From the NCBI GenBank assembly GCA_964057225.1, contig OZ059896.1, positions 4,588,001-4,652,000 on the forward strand: 64,000 nucleotides of DNA, written 5' to 3'. The stretch is from Auanema rhodensis (lineage: Eukaryota > Nematoda > Chromadorea > Rhabditida > Rhabditidae). This document shows, one piece after another, positions 23,503 to 36,824 of this stretch. Made by a program: the position numbers and the translations under genes. Below the pieces are notes generated by a model. That model was not told the DNA's origin, ran no database searches, and saw only the letters and a list, made by a program, of their open reading frames with translations. Position 1 is the stretch's first letter; each line of letters opens with the position of its first letter.

Positions 23503-26089
23503 TATCCTCGATTTTCACCCTGAAGAATTAATTTTTTCGTTGAATAACATTGTCCATCGTTTTCGCCTCAAAAAAAGGAATCTAAAAACATCTACTTTTT
23601 GCGAAATTATTTTGAAATTTTTCGAAAAAATTTTGTCAAAATGTTTTTGGAAGCAATGTTGAGTGTACATGGAAACTCAACATACACTAATGCATCATTT
23701 TTCAAACGATCATAACTAATTTTTGTGATGAGCGTTTCTCCATGTAGTATAATGCATTCGATGCGGATTTTTAAGCTGCGTCGATCTGTACTATCAGATT
23801 TGCGCTAGCTTGAAAATGCACCGAGATATGAACTGATATAAGTTCACACTTATATCCTCGATTTTCACCCTGAAGAATTAATTTTTTCGTTGAATTACAT
23901 TGTCCATCGTTTTTGCCTTGAAAGAAGGAATCTAAAAACATCTACTTTTCGCTAAATTATTTTGAAATTTTTCGAAAAAATTTTTGTCAAAATGTTTTTG
24001 GAAGCAATTTTGAGTGTACATGGAAACTCAACATACACTAATGCATCATTTTTCAAACGATCATAACTTATTTTTGTATTAAGCGTTTCTCAATGTAGTA
24101 TAGTGCATTCGATGCGGATTTTTAAGCTGCGTCGATCTGTACTATCAGATTTGCGCTAGCTTGAAAATGCACCGAGATATCAACTGATATAAGTTCACAC
24201 TTATATCCTCGATTTTCACCCTGAAGAATTAATTTTTTCGTTGAATAACATTGTCCATCGTTTTTGCCTCAAAAAAGGGAATCTAAAAACATCTACTTTT
24301 TGCGAAATTATTTTGAAATTTTTCGAAAAAATTTTGTCAAAATGTTTTTGGAAGCAATGTTGAGTGTACATGGAAACTCAACATACACTAATGCATCATT
24401 TTTCAAACGATCATAACTAATTTTTGTGATGAGCGTTTCTCCATGTAGTATAATGCATTCGATGCGGATTTTTAAGCTGCGTCGATCTATGTTATCAGAT
24501 TTGCGCTAGCTTAAAAATGCACCGAGATATCAACTGATATAAGTTCACACTTATATCCTCGATTTTCACCCTGAAGAATTAATTTTTTCGTTGAATAACA
24601 TTGTCCATCGTTTTTGCCTTGAAAGAAGAAATCTAAAAACATCTACTTTTTGCGAAATTATTTTGAAATTTTTCGAAAAAATTTTGTCAAAATGTTTTTG
24701 GAAGCAATTTTGAGTGTACATGGAAACTCAACATACACTAATGCATCATTTTTCAAACGATCGTAACTAATTTTTGTATTAAGCTTTTCTTAATGTAGTA
24801 TAGTGCATTCGATGCGGACTTTTAAGCTGCGTCGATCTGTGTTATCAGATTTGCGCTAGCTTAAAAATGCACCGAGATATTAACTGATATAAGTTCACAC
24901 TTATATCCTCGATTTTCACCCTGAAGAATTAATTTTTTTGTTGAATAACATTGTCCATCGTTTTTGCCTCAAAAAAAGGAATCTAAAAACATCTACTTTT
25001 TGCGAAATTATTTTGAAATTTTTCGAAAAAATTTTGTCAAAATGTTTTTGGAAGCAATGTTGAGTGTACATGGAAACTCAACATACACTAATGCATCATT
25101 TTTCAAACGATCATAACTAATTTTTGTGATGAGCGTTTCTCCATGTAGTATAATGCATTCGATGCGGATTTTTAAGCTGCGTCGATCTGTGTTATCAGAT
25201 TTGCGCTAGCTTAAAAATGCACCGAGATATCAACTGATATAAGTTCACACTTATATCCTCGATTTTCACCCTGAAGAATTAATTTTTTCGTTGAATAACA
25301 TTGTCCATCGTTTTTGCCTTGAAAGAAGGAATCTAAAAACATCTACTTTTTGCTAAATTATTTTGAAATTTTTCGAAAAAATTTTTGTCAAAATGTTTTT
25401 GGAAGCAATTTTGAGTGTACATGGAAACTCAACATACACTAATGCATCATTTTTCAAACAATCATAACTAATTTTTGTATTAAGCTTTCCTCAATGTAAT
25501 ATAGTGCATTCGATGCGGTTTTTTAAGCTGCGTCGATCTGTGTTATCAGATTTGCGCTAGCTTAAAAATGCACCGAGATATCAACTGATATAAGTTCACA
25601 CTTATATCCTCGATTTTCACCCTGAAGAATTAATTTTTTCGTTGAATAACATTGTCCATCGTTTTTGCCTTAAAAAAAGGAATCTGAAAACATCTACTTT
25701 TTGCTAAATTATTTTGAAATTTTTCGAAAAAATTTTTGTCAAAATGTTTTTGGAAGCAATTTTGAGTGTACATGGAAACTCAACATACACTAATGCATCA
25801 TTTTTCAAACGATCATAACTAATTTTTGTATTAAGCTTTCCTCAATGTAATATAGTGCATTCGATGCGGATTTTTAAGCTGCGTCGATCTGTGTTATCAG
25901 ATTTGCGCTAGCTTAGAAATGCACCTAGATATCATCTGATATAAGTTCACACTTGTATCCTCGATTTTCACCCTGAAGAATTAATTTTTTCGTTGAATAA
26001 CATTGTCCATCGTTTTTGCCTTGAAAAAAGGAATCTAAAAACATCTACTTTTTGCTAAATTATTTTGAAATTTTTCGAAAAAATTTTTG
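23503..26089 (+). repeat. Long-range duplicated block, right copy (offset 17189 bp)
   Basis: This is the partner of 6314-8900. Inside otherwise matching sequence, the monomer at 24904 has CTCAAAAAAAGG and GCGAAA where its counterpart at 7715 has TTGAAAGAAGG and GCTAAA, while their right halves agree. That localised difference looks like a conversion tract of under about 150 bp. Confidence 0.82.
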
Positions 26090-28411
26090 TCAAAATGTTT
26101 TTGGAAGCAATGTTGAGTGTACATGGAAACTCAACATACACTAATGCATCATTTTTCAAACGATCATAACTAATTTTTGTATTAAGCTTTTCTTAATGTA
26201 GTATAGTGCTTTCGATGCGGACTTTTAAGCTGCGTCGATCTATGTTATCAGATTTGCGCTAGCTTAAAAATGCACCGAGATATCAACTGATATAAGTTCA
26301 CACTTGTATCCTCGATTTTCACCCTGAAGAATTAATTTTTTCGTTGAATAACATTGTCCATCGTTTTTGCCTTGAAAAAAGGAATCTAAAAACATCTACT
26401 TTTTGCTAAATTATTTTGAAATTTTTCGAAAAAATTTTTGTCAAAATGTTTTTGGAAGCAATTTTGAGTGTACATGGAAACTCAACATACACTAATGCAT
26501 CATTTTTCAAACGATCATAACTAATTTTTGTGATGAGCGTTTCTCCATGTAGTATGGTGCATTCGATGCGGACTTTTAAGCTGCGTCGATCTATGTTATC
26601 AGATTTGCGCTAGCTTAAAAATGCACCGAGATATCAACTGATATAAGTTCACACTTATATCCTCGATTTTCACCCTGAAGAATTAATTTTTTCGTTGAAT
26701 AACATTGTCCATCGTTTTTGCCTCAAAAAAAGGAATCTAAAAACATCTACTTTTTGCGAAATTATTTTGAAATTTTTCGAAAAAATTTTGTCAAAATGTT
26801 TTTGGAAGCAATGTTGAGTGTACATGGAAACTCAACATACACTAATGCATCATTTTTCAAACGATCATAACTAATTTTTGTGATGAGCGTTTCTCCATGT
26901 AGTATAATGCATTCGATGCGGATTTTCAAGCTGCGTCGATCTGTGTTATCAGATTTGCGCTAGCTTAAAAATGCACCGAGATATCAACTGATATAAGTTC
27001 ACACTTATATCCTCGATTTTCACCCTGAAGAATTAATTTTTTCGTTGAATAACATTGTCCATCGTTTTTGCCTTGAAAAAAGGAATCTAAAAACATCTAC
27101 TTTTTGCTAAATTATTTTGAAATTTTTCGAAAAAATTTTTGTCAAAATGTTTTTGGAAGCAATTTTGAGTGTACATGGAAACTCAACATACACTAATGCA
27201 TCATTTTTCAAACGATCATAACTAATTTTTGTATTAAGCTTTGCTTAATGTAGTATAGTGCATTCGATGCGGACTTTTAAGCTGCGTCGATCTGTGTTAT
27301 CAGATTTGCGCTAGCTTAAAAATGCACCGAGATATCAACTGATATAAGTTCACACTTATATCCTCGATTTTCACCCTGAAGAATTAATTTTTTCGTTGAA
27401 TAACATTGTCCATCGTTTTTGCCTCAAAAAAAGGAATCTAAAAACATCTACTTTTTGCTAAATTATTTTGAAATTTTTCGAAAAAATTTTTGTCAAAATG
27501 TTTTTGGAAGCAATGTTGAGTGTACATGGAAACTCAACATACACTAATGCATCATTTTTCAAACGATCATAACTAATTTTTGTGATGAGCGTTTCTCCAT
27601 GTAGTATAATGCATTCGATGCGGATTTTTAAGCTGCGTCGATCTGTGTTATCAGATTTGCGCTAGCTTAAAAATGCACCGAGATATCAACTGATATAAGT
27701 TCACACTTATATCCTCGATTTTCACCCTGAAGAATTAATTTTTTCGTTGAATAACATTGCCCATCGTTTTTGCCTTGAAAGAAGGAATCTAAAAACATCT
27801 ACTTTTTGCTAAATTATTTTGAAATTTTTCGAAAAAATTTTTGTCAAAATGTTTTTGGAAGCAATTTTGAGTGTACATGGAAACTCAACATACACTAATG
27901 CATCATTTTTCAAACGATCATAACTAATTTTTGTATTAAGCTTTTCTCAATGTAGTATAGTGCATTCGATGCGAACTTTTAAGCTGCGTCGATCTGTGTT
28001 ATCAGATTTGCGCTAGCTTAAAAATGCACCGAGATATCAACTGATATAAGTTCACACTTATATCCTCGATTTTCACCCTGAAGAATTAATTTTTTCGTTG
28101 AATAACATTGTCCATCGTTTTTGCCTTGAAAGAAGGAATCTAAAAACATCTACTTTTTGCTAAATTATTTTGAAATTTTTCGAAAAAATTTTTGTCAAAA
28201 TGTTTTTGGAAGCAATTTTGAGTGTACATGGAAACTCAACATACACTAATGCATCATTTTTCAAACAATCATAACTAATTTTTGTATTAAGCTTTCCTCA
28301 ATGTAATATAGTGCATTCGATGCGGATTTTTAAGCTGCGTCGATCTGTGTTATCAGATTTGCGCTAGCTTAAAAATGCACCGAGATATCAACTGATATAA
28401 GTTCACACTTA

Positions 28412-28762
28412 TATCCTCGATTTTCACCCTGAAGAATTAATTTTTTCGTTGAATAACATTGTCCATCGTTTTTGCCTTGAAAAAAGGAATCTAAAAACAT
28501 CTACTTTTTGCTAAATTATTTTGAAATTTTTCGAAAAAATTTTTGTCAAAATGTTTTTGGAAGCAATTTTGAGTGTACATGGAAACTCAACATACACTAA
28601 TGCATCATTTTTCAAACGATCATAACTAATTTTTGTATTGATCGTTTCTTAATGTATTATAGTGCATTCGATGCGGATTTTTAAGCTGCTTCGATCTGTG
28701 TTATCAGATTTGCGCTAGCTTAAAAATGCACCGAGATATCAACTGATATAAGTTCACACTTA
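28412..28762 (+). repeat. Divergent monomer with a private right half
   Basis: This copy reads GTATTGATCGTTTCTTAATG followed by TATTATAG where others read GTATTAAGC or GTGATGAGC, and CTGCTTCGATC in place of CTGCGTCGATC. The first state was seen nowhere else in the window; the second recurs only near 60946. It combines features of both right-half classes and may be an intermediate or a recombinant. Confidence 0.75.
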
Positions 28763-29650
28763 TATCCTCGATTTTCACCCTGAAGAATTAATTTTTTCGT
28801 TGAATAACATTGTCCATCGTTTTTGCCTCGAAAAAAGGAATCTAAAAATATCTACTTTTTGCTAAATTATTTTGAAATTTTTCGAAAAAATTTTTGTCAA
28901 AATGTTTTTGGAAGCAATTTTGAGTGTACATGGAAACTCAACATACACTAATGCATCATTTTTCAAACGATCATAACTAATTTTTGTATTAAGCTTTTCT
29001 TAATGTAGTATAGTGCATTCGATGCGGACTTTTAAGCTGCGTCGATCTATGTTATCAGATTTGCGCTAGCTTAAAAATGCACCGAGATATTAACTGATAT
29101 AAGTTCACACTTATATCCTCGATTTTCACCCTGAAGAATTAATTTTTTCGTTGAATAACATTGTCCATCGTTTTTGCCTCAAAAAAAGGAATCTAAAAAC
29201 ATCTACTTTTTGCGAAATTATTCTGAAATTTTTCGAAAAAATTTTGTCAAAATGTTTTTGGAAGCAATGTTGAGTGTACATGGAAACTCAACATACACTA
29301 ATGCATCATTTTTCAAACGATCATAACTAATTTTTGTGATGAGCGTTTCTCCATGTAGTATAATGCATTCGATGCGGATTTTTAAGCTGCGTCGATCTGT
29401 GTTATCAGATTTGCGCTAGCTTAAAAATGCACCGAGATATCAACTGATATAAGTTCACTCTTATATCCTCGATTTTCACCCTGAAGAATTAATTTTTTCG
29501 TTGAATAACATTGTCCATCGTTTTTGCCTTGAAAGAAGGAATCTAAAAACATCTACTTTTTGCTAAATTATTTTGAAATTTTTCGAAAAAATTTTTGTCA
29601 AAATGTTTTTGGAAGCAATGTTGAGTGTACATGGAAACTCAACATACACT
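28680..29650 (+). repeat. Long-range duplicated block, left copy (offset 32259 bp)
   Basis: CTGCTTCG, then a CTCGAAAAAAGG monomer, then a short monomer with TTATTCTGAAATT, then TTCACTCTTATAT occur in the same order here and at about 60939-61909. The TTCACTC marks are at 29454 and 61713, 32259 bp (92 monomers) apart. Limits are approximate; the flanking monomers differ in right-half type. Confidence 0.78.
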
Positions 29651-29814
29651 AATGCATCATTTTTCAAACGATCATAACTAATTTTTGTGATGAGCGTTTC
29701 TCCATGTAGTATAATGCATTCGATGCGGATTTTTAAGCTGCGTCGATCTATGTTATCAGATTTGCGCTAGCTTAAAAATGCACCGAGATATCAACTGATA
29801 TAAGTTCACACTTA

Positions 29815-32800
29815 TATCCTCGATTTTCACCCTGAAGAATTAATTTTTTCGTTGAATAACATTGTCCATCGTTTTCGCCTCAAAAAAAGGAATCTAAAAA
29901 CATCTACTTTTTGCGAAATTATTTTGAAATTTTTCGAAAAAATTTTGTCAAAATGTTTTTGGAAGCAATGTTGAGTGTACATGGAAACTCAACATACACT
30001 AATGCATCATTTTTCAAACGATCATAACTAATTTTTGTGATGAGCGTTTCTCCATGTAGTATAATGCATTCGATGCGGATTTTTAAGCTGCGTCGATCTA
30101 TGTTATCAGATTTGCGCTAGCTTAAAAATGCACCGAGATATCAACTGATATAAGTTCACACTTATATCCTCGATTTTCACCCTGAAGAATTAATTTTTTC
30201 GTTGAATAACATTGTCCATCGTTTTTGCCTTGAAAGAAGGAATCTAAAAACATCTACTTTTTGCGAAATTATTTTGAAATTTTTCGAAAAAATTTTGTCA
30301 AAATGTTTTTGGAAGCAATTTTGAGTGTACATGGAAACTCAACATACACTAATGCATCATTTTTCAAACAATCATAACTAATTTTTGTATTAAGCTTTCC
30401 TCAATGTAATATAGTGCATTCGATGCGGATTTTTAAGCTGCGTCGATCTGTGTTATCAGATTTGCGCTAGCTTAAAAATGCACCGAGATATCAACTGATA
30501 TAAGTTCACACTTATATCCTCGATTTTCTCCCTGAAGAATTAATTTTTTCGTTGAATAACATTGTCCATCGTTTTTGCCTTGAAAGAAGGAATCTAAAAA
30601 CATCTACTTTTTGCTAAATTATTTTGAAATTTTTCGAAAAAATTTTTGTCAAAATGTTTTTGGAAGCAATTTTGAGTGTACATGGAAACTCAACATACAC
30701 TAATGCATCATTTTTCAAACGATCATAACTAATTTTTGTATTAAGCTTTTCTTAATGTAGTATAGTGCATTCGATGCGGACTTTTAAGCTGCGTCGATCT
30801 GTGTTATCAGATTTGCGCTAGCTTAAAAATGCACCGAGATATTAACTGATATAAGTTCACACTTATATCCTCGATTTTCACCCTGAAGAATCAATTTTTT
30901 CGTTGAATAACATTGTCCATCGTTTTCGCCTCAAAAAAAGGAATCTAAAAACATCTACTTTTTGCGAAATTATTTTGAAATTTTTCGAAAAAATTTTGTC
31001 AAAATGTTTTTGGAAGCAATGTTGAGTGTACATGGAAACTCAACATACACTAATGCATCATTTTTCAAACGATCATAACTAATTTTTGTGATGAGCGTTT
31101 CTCCATGTAGTATAATGCATTCGATGCGGATTTTTAAGCTGCGTCGATCTGTGTTATCAGATTTGCGCTAGCTTAAAAATGCACCGAGATATCAACTGAT
31201 ATAAGTTCACACTTATATCCTCGATTTTCACCCTGAAGAATTAATTTTTTCGTTGAATAACATTGTCCATCGTTTTTGCCTTGAAAGAAGGAATCTAAAA
31301 ACATCTACTTTTTGCTAAATTATTTTGAAATTTTTCGAAAAAATTTTTGTCAAAATGTTTTTGGAAGCAATTTTGAGTGTACATGGAAACTCAACATACA
31401 CTAATGCATCATTTTTCAAACGATCATAACTAATTTTTGTATTAAGCTTTCCTCAATGTAATATAGTGCATTCGATGCGGATTTTTAAGCTGCGTCGATC
31501 TGTGTTATCAGATTTGCGCTAGCTTAAAAATGCACCGAGATATCATCTGATATAAGTTCACACTTATATCCTCGATTTTCACCCTGAAGAATTAATTTTT
31601 TCGTTGAATAACATTGTCCATCGTTTTTGCCTTGAAAAAAGGAATCTAAAAACATCTACTTTTTGCTAAATTATTTTGAAATTTTTCGAAAAAATTTTTG
31701 TCAAAATGTTTTTGGAAGCAATGTTGAGTGTACATGGAAACTCAACATACACTAATGCATCATTTTTCAAACGATCATAACTAATTTTTGTATTAAGCTT
31801 TTCTCAATGTAATATAGTGCATTCGATGCGGTTTTTTAAGCTGCGTCGATCTGTGTTATCAGATTTGCGCTAGCTTAAAAATGCACCGAGATATCAACTG
31901 ATATAAGTTCACTCTTATATCCTCGATTTTCACCCTGAAGAATTAATTTTTTCGTTGAATAACATTGTCCATCGTTTTTGCCTTGAAAGAAGGAATCTAA
32001 AAACATCTACTTTTTGCTAAATTATTTTGAAATTTTTCGAAAAAATTTTTGTCAAAATGTTTTTGGAAGCAATGTTGAGTGTACATGGAAACTCAACATA
32101 CACTAATGCATCATTTTTCAAACGATCATAACTAATTTTTGTATTAAGCTTTTCTCAATGTAATATAGTGCATTCGATGCGGTTTTTTAAGCTGCGTGGA
32201 TCTGTGTTATCAGATTTGCGCTAGCTTAAAAATGCACCGAGATATTAACTGATATAAGTTCACACTTATATCCTCGATTTTCACCCTGAAGAATTAATTT
32301 TTTCGTTGAATAACATTGTCCATCGTTTTTGCCTCAAAAAAAGGAATCTAAAAACATCTACTTTTTGCGAAATTATTTTGAAATTTTTCGAAAAAATTTT
32401 GTCAAAATGTTTTTGGAAGCAATGTTGAGTGTACATGGAAACTCAACATACACTAATGCATCATTTTTCAAACGATCATAACTAATTTTTGTGATGAGCG
32501 TTTCTCCATGTAGTATAATGCATTCGATGCGGATTTTTAAGCTGCGTCGATCTATGTTATCAGATTTGCGCTAGCTTAAAAATGCACCGAGATATCAACT
32601 GATATAAGTTCACACTTATATCCTCGATTTTCACCCTGAAGAATTAATTTTTTCGTTGAATAACATTGTCCATCGTTTTCGCCTCAAAAAAAGGAATCTA
32701 AAAACATCTACTTTTTGCGAAATTATTTTGAAATTTTTCGAAAAAATTTTGTCAAAATGTTTTTGGAAGCAATGTTGAGTGTACATAGAAACTCAACATA

Positions 32801-34284
32801 CACTAATGCATCATTTTTCAAACGATCATAACTAATTTTTGTGATGAGCGTTTCTCCATGTAGTATAATGCATTCGATGCGGATTTTTAAGCTGCGTCGA
32901 TCTATGTTATCAGATTTGCGCTAGCTTACAAATGCACCGAGATATCAACTGATATAAGTTCACACTTATATCCTCGATTTTCACCCTGAAGAATTAATTT
33001 TTTCGTTGAATAACATTGTCCATCGTTTTTGCCTTGAAAGAAGGAATCTAAAAACATCTACTTTTTGCGAAATTATTTTGAAATTTTTCGAAAAAATTTT
33101 GTCAAAATGTTTTTGGAAGCAATTTTGAGTGTACATGGAAACTCAACATACACTAATGCATCATTTTTCAAACAATCATAACTAATTTTTGTATTAAGCT
33201 TTCCTCAATGTAATATAGTGCATTCGATGCGGATTTTTAAGCTGCGTCGATCTGTGTTATCAGATTTGCGCTAGCTTAAAAATGCACCGAGATATCAACT
33301 GATATAAGTTCACACTTATATCCTCGATTTTCTCCCTGAAGAATTAATTTTTTCGTTGAATAACATTGTCCATCGTTTTTGCCTTGAAAGAAGGAATCTA
33401 AAAACGTCTACTTTTTGCTAAATTATTTTGAAATTTTTCGAAAAAATTTTTGTCAAAATGTTTTTGGAAGCAATTTTGAGTGTACATGGAAACTCAACAT
33501 ACACTAATGCATCATTTTTCAAACGATCATAACTAATTTTTGTATTAAGCTTTTCTTAATGTAGTATAGTGCATTCGATGCGGACTTTTAAGCTGCGTCG
33601 ATCTGTGTTATCAGATTTGCGCTATCTTAAAAATGCACCGAGATATTAACTGATATAAGTTCACACTTATATCCTCGATTTTCACCCTGAAGAATCAATT
33701 TTTTCGTTGAATAACATTGTCCATCGTTTTTGCCTCAAAAAAAGGAATCTAAAAACATCTACTTTTTGCGAAATTATTTTGAAATTTTTCGAAAAAATTT
33801 TGTCAAAATGTTTTTGGAAGCAATGTTGAGTGTACATGGAAACTCAACATACACTAATGCATCATTTTTCAAACGATCATAACTAATTTTTGTGATGAGC
33901 GTTTCTCCATGTAGTATAATGCATTCGATGCGGATTTTTAAGCTGCGTCGATCTGTGTTATCAGATTTGCGCTAGCTTAAAAATGCACCGAGATATCAAC
34001 TGATATAAGTTCACACTTATATCCTCGATTTTCACCCTGAAGAATTAATTTTTTCGTTGAATAACATTGTCCATCGTTTTTGCCTTGAAAGAAGGAATCT
34101 AAAAACATCTACTTTTTGCTAAATTATTTTGAAATTTTTCGAAAAAATTTTTGTCAAAATGTTTTTGGAAGCAATTTTGAGTGTACATGGAAACTCAACA
34201 TACACTAATGCATCATTTTTCAAACGATCATAACTAATTTTTGTATTAAGCTTTCCTCAATGTAATATAGTGCATTCGATGCGG
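29815..34284 (+). repeat. Imperfect octamer HOR, 2804-bp period
   Basis: The segment 29815-31480 recurs at 32619-34284. Shared marks at this offset include TTTTCGCCTC (29871 and 32675), GATTTTCTCCCTG (30521 and 33325) and GAAGAATCAATTTT (tract starting TCAA at 30891 and 33695). The intervening monomers, about 31481-32618, do not keep the same register, so this is a block repeated at an eight-monomer spacing and not a full clean octamer. Private changes include ACATAGAAAC near 32788. Confidence 0.78.
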
Positions 34285-36824
34285 TTTTTTAAGCTGCGTC
34301 GATCTGTGTTATCAGATTTGCGCTAGCTTAAAAATGCACCGAGATATCAACTGATATAAGTTCACACTTATATCCTCGATTTTCACCCTGAAGAATTAAT
34401 TTTTTCGTTGAATAACATTGTCCATCGTTTTTGCCTTGAAAGAAGGAATCTAAAAACATCTACTTTTTGCTAAATTATTTTGAAATTTTTCGAAAAAATT
34501 TTTGTCAAAATGTTTTTGGAAGCAATTTTGAGTGTACATGGAAACTCAACATACACTAATGCATCATTTTTCAAACGATCATAACTAATTTTTGTATTAA
34601 GCTTTCCTCAATGTAATATAGTGCATTCGATGCGGTTTTTTAAGCTGCGTCGATCTGTGTTATCAGATTTGCGCTAGCTTAAAAATGCACCGAGATATCA
34701 TCTGATATAAGTTCACACTTATATCCTCGATTTTCACCCTGAAGAATTAATTTTTTCGTTGAATAACATTGTCCATCGTTTTCGCCTCAAAAAAAGGAAT
34801 CTAAAAACATCTACTTTTTGCGAAATTATTTTGAAATTTTTCGAAAAAATTTTGTCAAAATGTTTTTGGAAGCAATGTTGAGTGTACATGGAAACTCAAC
34901 ATACACTAATGCATCATTTTTCAAACGATCATAACTAATTTTTGTGATGAGCGTTTCTCCATGTAGTATAATGCATTCGATGCGGATTTTTAAGCTGCGT
35001 CGATCTGTGTTATCAGATTTGCGCTAGCTTAAAAATGCACCGAGATATCAACTGATATAAGTTCACACTTATATCCTCGATTTTCACCCTGAAGAATTAA
35101 TTTTTTCGTTGAATAACATTGTCCATCGTTTTTGCCTTGAAAGAAGGAATCTAAAAACATCTACTTTTTGCTAAATTATTTTGAAATTTTTCGAAAAAAT
35201 TTTTGTCAAAATGTTTTTGGAAGCAATTTTGAGTGTACATGGAAACTCAACATACACTAATGCATCATTTTTCAAACGATCATAACTAATTTTTGTATTA
35301 AGCTTTCCTCAATGTAATATAGTGCATTCGATGCGGATTTTTAAGCTGCGTCGATCTGTGTTATCAGATTTGCGCTAGCTTGAAAATGCACCGAGATATC
35401 ATCTGATATAAGTTCACACTTATATCCTCGATTTTCACCCTGAAGAATTAATTTTTTCGTTGAATAACATTGTCCATCGTTTTTGCCTTGAAAAAAGGAA
35501 TCTAAAAACATCTACTTTTTGCTAAATTATTTTGAAATTTTTCGAAAAAATTTTTGTCAAAATGTTTTTGGAAGCAATGTTGAGTGTACATGGAAACTCA
35601 ACATACACTAATGCATCATTTTTCAAACGATCATAACTAATTTTTGTATTAAGCTTTTCTCAATGTAATATAGTGCATTCGATGCGGTTTTTTAAGCTGC
35701 GTCGATCTGTGTTATCAGATTTGCGCTAGCTTAAAAATGCACCGAGATATTAACTGATATAAGTTCACACTTATATCCTCGATTTTCACCCTGAAGAATT
35801 AATTTTTTCGTTGAATAACATTGTCCATCGTTTTTGCCTCAAAAAAAGGAATCTAAAAACATCTACTTTTTGCGAAATTATTTTGAAATTTTTCGAAAAA
35901 ATTTTGTCAAAATGTTTTTGGAAGCAATGTTGAGTGTACATGGAAACTCAACATACACTAATGCATCATTTTTCAAACGATCATAACTAATTTTTGTGAT
36001 GAGCGTTTCTCCATGTAGTATAATGCATTCGATGCGGATTTTTAAGCTGCGTCGATCTGTGTTATCAGATTTGCGCTAGCTTAAAAATGCACCGAGATAT
36101 CAACTGATATAAGTTCACACTTATATCCTCGATTTTCACCCTGAAGAATTAATTTTTTCGTTGAATAACATTGTCCATCGTTTTTGCCTCAAAAAAAGGA
36201 ATCTAAAAACATCTACTTTTTGCGAAATTATTTTGAAATTTTTCGAAAAAATTTTGTCAAAATGTTTTTGGAAGCAATGTTGAGTGTACATGGAAACTCA
36301 ACATACACTAATGCATCATTTTTCAAACGATCATAACTAATTTTTGTGATGAGCGTTTCTCCATGTAGTATAATGCATTCGATGCGGATTTTTAAGCTGC
36401 GTCGATCTATGTTATCAGATTTGCGCTAGCTTAAAAATGCACCGAGATATCAACTGATATAAGTTCACACTTATATCCTCGATTTTCACCCTGAAGAATT
36501 AATTTTTTCGTTGAATAACATTGTCCATCGTTTTTGCCTTGAAAGAAGGAATCTAAAAACATCTACTTTTTGCTAAATTATTTTGAAATTTTTCGAAAAA
36601 ATTTTTGTCAAAATGTTTTTGGAAGCAATGTTGAGTGTACATGGAAACTCAACATACACTAATGCATCATTTTTCAAACGATCATAACTAATTTTTGTAT
36701 TAAGCTTTCCTCAATGTAATATAGTGCATTCGATGCGGTTTTTTAAGCTGCGTCGATCTGTGTTATCAGATTTGCGCTAGCTTAAAAATGCACCGAGATA
36801 TCATCTGATATAAGTTCACACTTA

